NCBI GenBank assembly: GCA_018971675.1
Contig: JAGXAF010000010.1
Span: 1-33,029, forward strand
Direction: 5' to 3'
From: Bradyrhizobium sp.
Lineage (GTDB): Bacteria > Pseudomonadota > Alphaproteobacteria > Rhizobiales > Xanthobacteraceae
DNA: 33,029 nt
Numbering within the stretch: position 1 is the first letter of the stretch; each line of letters starts with the position of its first letter. This document shows, piece after piece, positions 28,063 to 33,029 of the stretch. A model generated the notes under the pieces. That model had not been told where the DNA came from, did not search any database, and worked only from the letters and a program-made list of their open reading frames with translations. The position numbers and the translations under genes were made by a program.

Positions 28063-28932
28063 ATGCGCCTTCTGTCAGCAAGCCCCTTCCTGACGCTCGT
28101 TGGCGTGACCCTGTTTTCCATGACCTTTGCCGCGAAGCCGGCCGCTGCCGTCGAGACGGTGCGGCTACCCGCGGTTCATGAGGTCGACATTCCGTCCGGC
28201 AAAGCGACATTGCATGCGCAACTCTTCAAGCCCGACGGCAACGGTCCGTTTCCTGTAGTGATTGCCTTGCATGCATGTGGCGGACTGGGCGGCCGTTCCG
28301 AAGCGGTGCAGCGGCGCTATCGCGACTGGGCCGAGCAATTGTTGAAGCAAGGCAAGGCGGTGCTGCTGCCTGACAGCTATGGCTCGCGCGAACTCGGCCC
28401 GCAATGCCGGGTCAAGGATCACCACGTGCTGGCGCGCCGAGAAAGGGTGGCTGACATCACGGCAGCGCGGCAATGGTTGATAGGGCAGCCTTGGGCTGCC
28501 CACGACCGCATCAGCCTGCTCGGATGGGCGAACGGCGCCAGCGCGCTGTTGTGGGCGGTGCGTCCGCAATTGTCGTCGCGCAGCACCGATCCGGATTTCC
28601 GCTCGGCGATTGCGTTCTATCCGGATTGCCGAATCTCGTCCGGGCTCGGCTGGAGCGCACGCGTGCCGACGCTGGTGCTGATTGGCGCCAAGGACGACGT
28701 CAGTTCACCGCCGGCCTGCCGTCAGATGATCGAGGGCGCGCGGGGCCGCAGTGCGCTGGTGCGGATCGTAGTCTATCCCGGCGCCTATCATGATTTCGAC
28801 CGCGCCAACCTGCCGCTGCATGCGCTGGCTGGAACTCCGGATGCCGCGGCGCCCGAGCACGGCCATCTCGGCACCGACCCGGAAGCCCGCGCCGATTCGC
28901 AAAAGCGCGTCGCCGAATGGCTGGCGCGATAG
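28063..28932 (+). CDS. Dienelactone hydrolase-like secreted protein with altered nucleophile elbow
   Basis: Signal-like MRLLSASPFLTLVGVTLFSMTFAAKPAAA; FPVVIALHACGGLGG; LLGWANGASAL; LIGAKDDVSSPPAC; YPGAYHDFD. Confidence 0.8.
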   Translation: MRLLSASPFLTLVGVTLFSMTFAAKPAAAVETVRLPAVHEVDIPSGKATLHAQLFKPDGNGPFPVVIALHACGGLGGRSEAVQRRYRDWAEQLLKQGKAVLLPDSYGSRELGPQCRVKDHHVLARRERVADITAARQWLIGQPWAAHDRISLLGWANGASALLWAVRPQLSSRSTDPDFRSAIAFYPDCRISSGLGWSARVPTLVLIGAKDDVSSPPACRQMIEGARGRSALVRIVVYPGAYHDFDRANLPLHALAGTPDAAAPEHGHLGTDPEARADSQKRVAEWLAR

Positions 28933-28951
28933 GGGCCAGGAATTCATCGTC

Positions 28952-29032
28952 ATGGCCGCACTTGTTCCGGCCATCCACGTCCTTCCCGACTGGTGCGCTT
29001 AAGACGTGAATGCCCGGGTCAAGCCCGGGCAT
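28952..29032. repeat. Bipartite palindromic (REP/BIME-like) element between convergent genes
   Basis: Hairpin 1 ATGGCCGCACTTGTTCCGGCCAT (28952-28974); hairpin 2 ATGCCCGGGTCAAGCCCGGGCAT (29010-29032); outer CACGTC/GACGTG pairing. Confidence 0.75.
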
Positions 29033-29057
29033 AACGCTGCACTAAAACAAACGGCTT

Positions 29058-30680
29058 TTAAAACAGACTTCCCTGGCCAGCCGGCTTGACGATGCGCTTG
29101 GGCGCGGCCGCCCTCGGCTGCTCCCTGGCTTCGCCCGCAGCCGGCTTCGCCGGCCGTGTGACCGTCGGCCGATCAGTGTCCGCCGTCGCCGCAACGCGTC
29201 CATCGGCAAATTCGAGCGAGAGATGCGCGCCTGGCCCGATCGCGGCGGCAGCATGCACGGCATGGCCCTGCTCATCGCGCACCAGTGCGAAACCTCGCGT
29301 CAGCACGCTGCGATAGGACAGCGCGGCCAGCAACTGGCCGGAATGGGCGACGCGGGCCTGATGACGCTGCATCGCGGTGACCAGCGCGCGCCGCGCGCGG
29401 TCGGCCAGGCGTTGTGTGCGTTCGCGCTCCCGCGCGATGATCTGACGCTGTGCCTGCGCGTTAGACGATTTCGAGGCTGTCAGCCTGATCGCAAGTCCGG
29501 CATAGCGGTCGCGGCGATAGCGTAACAGCGACGTTGCTGAATGCATCAGCCGCCCGCCGGATGCGGCCAGCCGCTGTTTCGCCTGCACGATCTGCCCGCG
29601 CAGTACCCGCATGGTGAGCCGGGCGCTGCTGCCTGCGAAGCGGCGGAAGTGCGCGTGCGTGTTCGTCTTCAATGCGCGGGGCAGGGCGCCGGCGGCGCCG
29701 TCCAGCCGCTGACGCGGGATCGCCAGCAGGTCACCGGCGGCGGGCAAAGCGCGCATCGCCGCGCGCAGTTCGTTGCGACGGCCTTCCTGCGCGCGCCGCC
29801 AGCACACCATGACGCGGCGCGCCAGCGTCGACACCTCGACCATCAATTCGCTGCGCACCGGCACCGCCATTTCGGCGGCGGCGGTCGGCGTCGGGGCGCG
29901 CTTGTCGGCAGCGAAATCGATCAGCGTGATGTCGGTCTCGTGGCCGACCGCCGAGATCAGCGGGATCATGCTTTCGGCGGCGGCGCGGACCACGATTTCC
30001 TCGTTGAACGACCAGAGGTCCTCCAGCGAGCCGCCGCCACGCGCGACGATCAGCACGTCGGGTCGCGGAATCTTGCCCTGCTCGGGCAGTGCATTGAAGC
30101 CGCGGATCGCGGCCGCGACCTGTTCAGCCGAACCCTCACCCTGCACCTTGACCGGCCACACCAGCACGCGGCGCGGAAAGCGGTCTTCCAGCCGGTGCAG
30201 GATATCGCGGATCACCGCGCCGGTCGGCGAGGTGATCACGCCGACCACTTCCGGCAACCAGGGCAAAAGCTGCTTGCGCGCCTCGTCGAACAATCCTTCG
30301 GCGCCGAGCTTCTTCTTGCGCTCCTCCATCAGCGCCATCAGCGCGCCGATGCCGGCGGGTTCGATCGCCTCGATGACGATCTGGTATTTCGACGAGCCGG
30401 GATAGGTGGTGAGCTTGCCGGTGGCGATGACCTCAAGGCCTTCCTGCGGCTTGAAACGCATCCTTCCGTGGATGCCCTTCCAGATCACCGCCTCGATCTT
30501 GGCGCTCTCGTCCTTCAGCGCGAAATAGCAATGGCCCGAGGAATGCGGCCCGCGAAAGCCCGAGATCTCGCCGCGCACCCGCACATGTCCATAGGTATCC
30601 TCGACCGTCCGCTTCAGCGCGGCGGACAGCTCCGAGACGGTGAATTCGGGAGCGTTGAGCAGGGTGTCGGGCGCGGGCAT
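29058..30680 (-). CDS. xseA: Exodeoxyribonuclease VII large subunit
   Basis: [80 protein letters not shown]. Confidence 0.97.
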   Translation of the reverse strand: MPAPDTLLNAPEFTVSELSAALKRTVEDTYGHVRVRGEISGFRGPHSSGHCYFALKDESAKIEAVIWKGIHGRMRFKPQEGLEVIATGKLTTYPGSSKYQIVIEAIEPAGIGALMALMEERKKKLGAEGLFDEARKQLLPWLPEVVGVITSPTGAVIRDILHRLEDRFPRRVLVWPVKVQGEGSAEQVAAAIRGFNALPEQGKIPRPDVLIVARGGGSLEDLWSFNEEIVVRAAAESMIPLISAVGHETDITLIDFAADKRAPTPTAAAEMAVPVRSELMVEVSTLARRVMVCWRRAQEGRRNELRAAMRALPAAGDLLAIPRQRLDGAAGALPRALKTNTHAHFRRFAGSSARLTMRVLRGQIVQAKQRLAASGGRLMHSATSLLRYRRDRYAGLAIRLTASKSSNAQAQRQIIARERERTQRLADRARRALVTAMQRHQARVAHSGQLLAALSYRSVLTRGFALVRDEQGHAVHAAAAIGPGAHLSLEFADGRVAATADTDRPTVTRPAKPAAGEAREQPRAAAPKRIVKPAGQGSLF

Positions 30681-30896
30681 TTTTGTGATCGAATCGGCCT
30701 TTTGTCTGTACACAAGGTAAGGATTTCGGCTGCCATCGCAAATCGGATTTGCATGGCAAATGACGCTGTATGATAGGGTAGAGGGCGAGTTTGGCGCATC
30801 CCGGAATGGCGGTAAACGGAACTATCTTTCGCTTGCCGTGAAAGGCAGTTTCGTGCGACCGACTGAACCTCGCGTTCCCTTCTTCGGGCAATATTG

Positions 30897-32177
30897 ATGA
30901 ACATCCTCCTGCTCGGTTCCGGCGGCCGCGAACATGCACTGGCGTGGAAGATCGCCGCGTCCCCGCTGCTAACCAGGCTGTGGTGCGCACCGGGCAATGC
31001 CGGCATCGCCCGGGAAGCCGAATGCGTCGCGATCGATATTGCCGACCATGGCGCGGTGATCGATTTCTGCAAGACCAATGCGGTTGATTTGGTGGTGGTC
31101 GGTCCCGAAGTGCCGCTGGCTGCCGGGATCGTCGACGACTTCGCCGCTGCCGGGATCAAGGCGTTCGGTCCCGGCAAACAGGCGGCGCAGCTCGAGGGTT
31201 CCAAGGGATTTACCAAGGACCTTTGCCGCGAGTTCGATATCCCGACCGGTGCCTATCGCCGCTTCGCCGATGCAAAGGATGCGCTGGCTTATGTCCGCGC
31301 GCAGGGCGCGCCGATCGTGGTCAAGGCCGACGGGCTGGCGGCCGGCAAGGGTGTCGTCGTCGCCACCACCTTGCGGCAGGCGGAGGACGCCATCGCCATG
31401 ATGTTCGACGGTGCGTTCGGCCCGGCCGGGGCGGAAGTCGTGATCGAGGAATTCCTGACGGGCCGCGAGATCAGCTTCTTCGCGCTGTGCGACGGCGAGA
31501 CCGCGATTCCGCTGGCGGCCGCGCAGGACCACAAGCGCGTGTTCGATCACGACGAGGGACCGAACACCGGCGGCATGGGCGCCTATTCACCGACGCCATT
31601 CGTGACGCCTGAAGTGCATGATCAGATCATGTCACGGATCATCCTGCCGACGGTTGCGGGCATGAAGACGCGCGGCATGCCTTTCAAGGGCGTGCTCTAT
31701 GCCGGCGTGATGCTGACCGCGCAGGGCCCAAAACTGTTCGAATACAATGTCCGCTTCGGCGATCCCGAATGCCAGGTGCTGATGCTGCGGATGATGTCCG
31801 ACATCCTGCCGGCATTTCTGGCCTCATGTGACGGGCAGTTGAAGAATTTCAATCTGCGCTGGTACAACGAAGCCGCGCTGACGGTGGTGATGGCGGCGAA
31901 GGGCTATCCCGGCGATTACAAGAAGGGCACGCCGATCGACGGCCTTGACGAGGCTGCCGGGATCGAAGGCGTCGAAATCTTCCACGCCGGCACCGTGTCC
32001 CGCGATGGAAAGATCCTCGCCAATGGCGGGCGCGTGTTGAATATCTGCGCCTCGGGCAAGACCATCGGCGAGGCGCAGCGCCGCGCCTACCAGGCGGTTG
32101 ATCGGATCGACTGGCCTGACGGCTTTTGCCGCCGCGACATCGGCGGGCAAGCGGTGGAGCAGGAGCAGACGGAATAG
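30897..32177 (+). CDS. purD: Phosphoribosylamine--glycine ligase
   Basis: [71 protein letters not shown]. Confidence 0.98.
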   Translation: MNILLLGSGGREHALAWKIAASPLLTRLWCAPGNAGIAREAECVAIDIADHGAVIDFCKTNAVDLVVVGPEVPLAAGIVDDFAAAGIKAFGPGKQAAQLEGSKGFTKDLCREFDIPTGAYRRFADAKDALAYVRAQGAPIVVKADGLAAGKGVVVATTLRQAEDAIAMMFDGAFGPAGAEVVIEEFLTGREISFFALCDGETAIPLAAAQDHKRVFDHDEGPNTGGMGAYSPTPFVTPEVHDQIMSRIILPTVAGMKTRGMPFKGVLYAGVMLTAQGPKLFEYNVRFGDPECQVLMLRMMSDILPAFLASCDGQLKNFNLRWYNEAALTVVMAAKGYPGDYKKGTPIDGLDEAAGIEGVEIFHAGTVSRDGKILANGGRVLNICASGKTIGEAQRRAYQAVDRIDWPDGFCRRDIGGQAVEQEQTE

Positions 32178-32213
32178 TTTTAAGGCGCCGCGCGGAGGTC
32201 TTATTCCGCGAAA

Positions 32214-32227
32214 GCCGGATATCCGGC
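32214..32227. repeat. Perfect 14-bp palindrome downstream of purD
   Basis: GCCGGATATCCGGC. Confidence 0.6.
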
Positions 32228-32304
32228 ATGCGCGCCTTGCCGCTCGCAAGCGTTGCTGGTTATCGTCCGCCTTGCGCACGATGACCACGATGCGAGTATG
32301 AACC

Positions 32305-33029
32305 ATGCCCGATCTTGCCGATCTGTTTCCCGGATATGACTCCAAATGGATCAATACCGGTTCGGGGCGCATTTTTGCCCGTGTCGGCGGCAACGGGCCG
32401 CCGCTGATGTTGCTGCACGGATTCCCCTCAACTCATGTCATGTGGCACAAGGTGGCGCCGCGATTGGCCGACGAATTCACGCTGATCATCGCCGACCTGC
32501 CGGGCTATGGCTGGTCCGACATGCCCGAGAGCGACAGGGACCATACGCCCTACACCAAACGTGCAATGGCGCGGACCATGGTGGAAGTCATGGAACAACT
32601 CGGCCATGTGCATTTCGCGCTGGCCGGCCACGACCGCGGCGGCCGGGTCTCATATCGCCTCGCGCTCGATCATCCCGGCCGGCTGTCGCGGCTCGCCGTG
32701 CTCGACATCCTGCCGACCTATGACTACTGGGAAAAGATCAACCGGCTCTATGCGCTGAAGATTTATCACTGGACCTTTCTCGCGCAGCCTGCTCCGTTGC
32801 CGGAAACGTTGATCGGCGGCAATCCGGACTTTTTTCTCAAGCAGAAAATGGCGAGCTGGACCAGGACGAAAAATCTCGGCGCGTTCGATCCGCGCGCGCT
32901 GGAACATTATCTGGCGCCGTTCCGCGATCCGTCGCGCGTCCATGCGATGTGCGAGGACTACCGCGCCGGCGCCTATGCCGACTACGACATTGACAGGAGG
33001 GACCACGACGCCGGCAAGAAAATCACGGT
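32305..33029 (+). CDS. Fluoroacetate dehalogenase-like alpha/beta hydrolase (truncated by window end)
   Basis: [52 protein letters not shown]…[11 protein letters not shown]…[11 protein letters not shown]…[14 protein letters not shown]…[11 protein letters not shown]. Confidence 0.88.
   Translation, partial: MPDLADLFPGYDSKWINTGSGRIFARVGGNGPPLMLLHGFPSTHVMWHKVAPRLADEFTLIIADLPGYGWSDMPESDRDHTPYTKRAMARTMVEVMEQLGHVHFALAGHDRGGRVSYRLALDHPGRLSRLAVLDILPTYDYWEKINRLYALKIYHWTFLAQPAPLPETLIGGNPDFFLKQKMASWTRTKNLGAFDPRALEHYLAPFRDPSRVHAMCEDYRAGAYADYDIDRRDHDAGKKIT

Noticed and set aside
29541-30773. 410-aa plus-strand ORF
   Set aside because: Antisense to xseA; low-complexity His/Arg/Asp composition typical of spurious GC-rich frames

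Overview
The window is a GC-rich alphaproteobacterial chromosome segment. It resembles Bradyrhizobium/Rhodopseudomonas in gene content and repeat style (inference, no search run). It is mostly housekeeping and envelope genes: lactate permease, feoAB, CIRCE-preceded groESL, cheZ, an L,D-transpeptidase, hisZ-hisG, rsmE, ubiA, a TldD/PmbA protein, a lipid A/Kdo cluster (DUF4170, DUF374 acyltransferase, waaA, lpxK, DUF2093), xseA, purD, and a truncated fluoroacetate-dehalogenase-like gene at the right edge. I found no CRISPR array, tRNA, rRNA, prophage or recognisable defence island. The observations most worth a second look are: (1) a decayed second copy of a META-domain-like secreted protein gene on the other side of the lactate permease, interrupted by a nested CTAG-flanked 109-bp MITE-like element and a dispersed palindromic repeat; (2) that modular repeat occurs at least four times and supplies or abuts stop codons of flanking genes; (3) an ATGA-coupled GT2 + YdjC/ChbG-type deacetylase pair resembling FlmF2/NaxD undecaprenyl-phosphate aminosugar modules; (4) a DUF374 (LpxJ-like) acyltransferase translationally chained to waaA-lpxK; (5) a dienelactone-hydrolase-like protein whose nucleophile elbow reads GWANG (Ala instead of Ser/Cys); (6) a dehalogenase homologue keeping the fluoroacetate dehalogenase active-site residues at identical positions.
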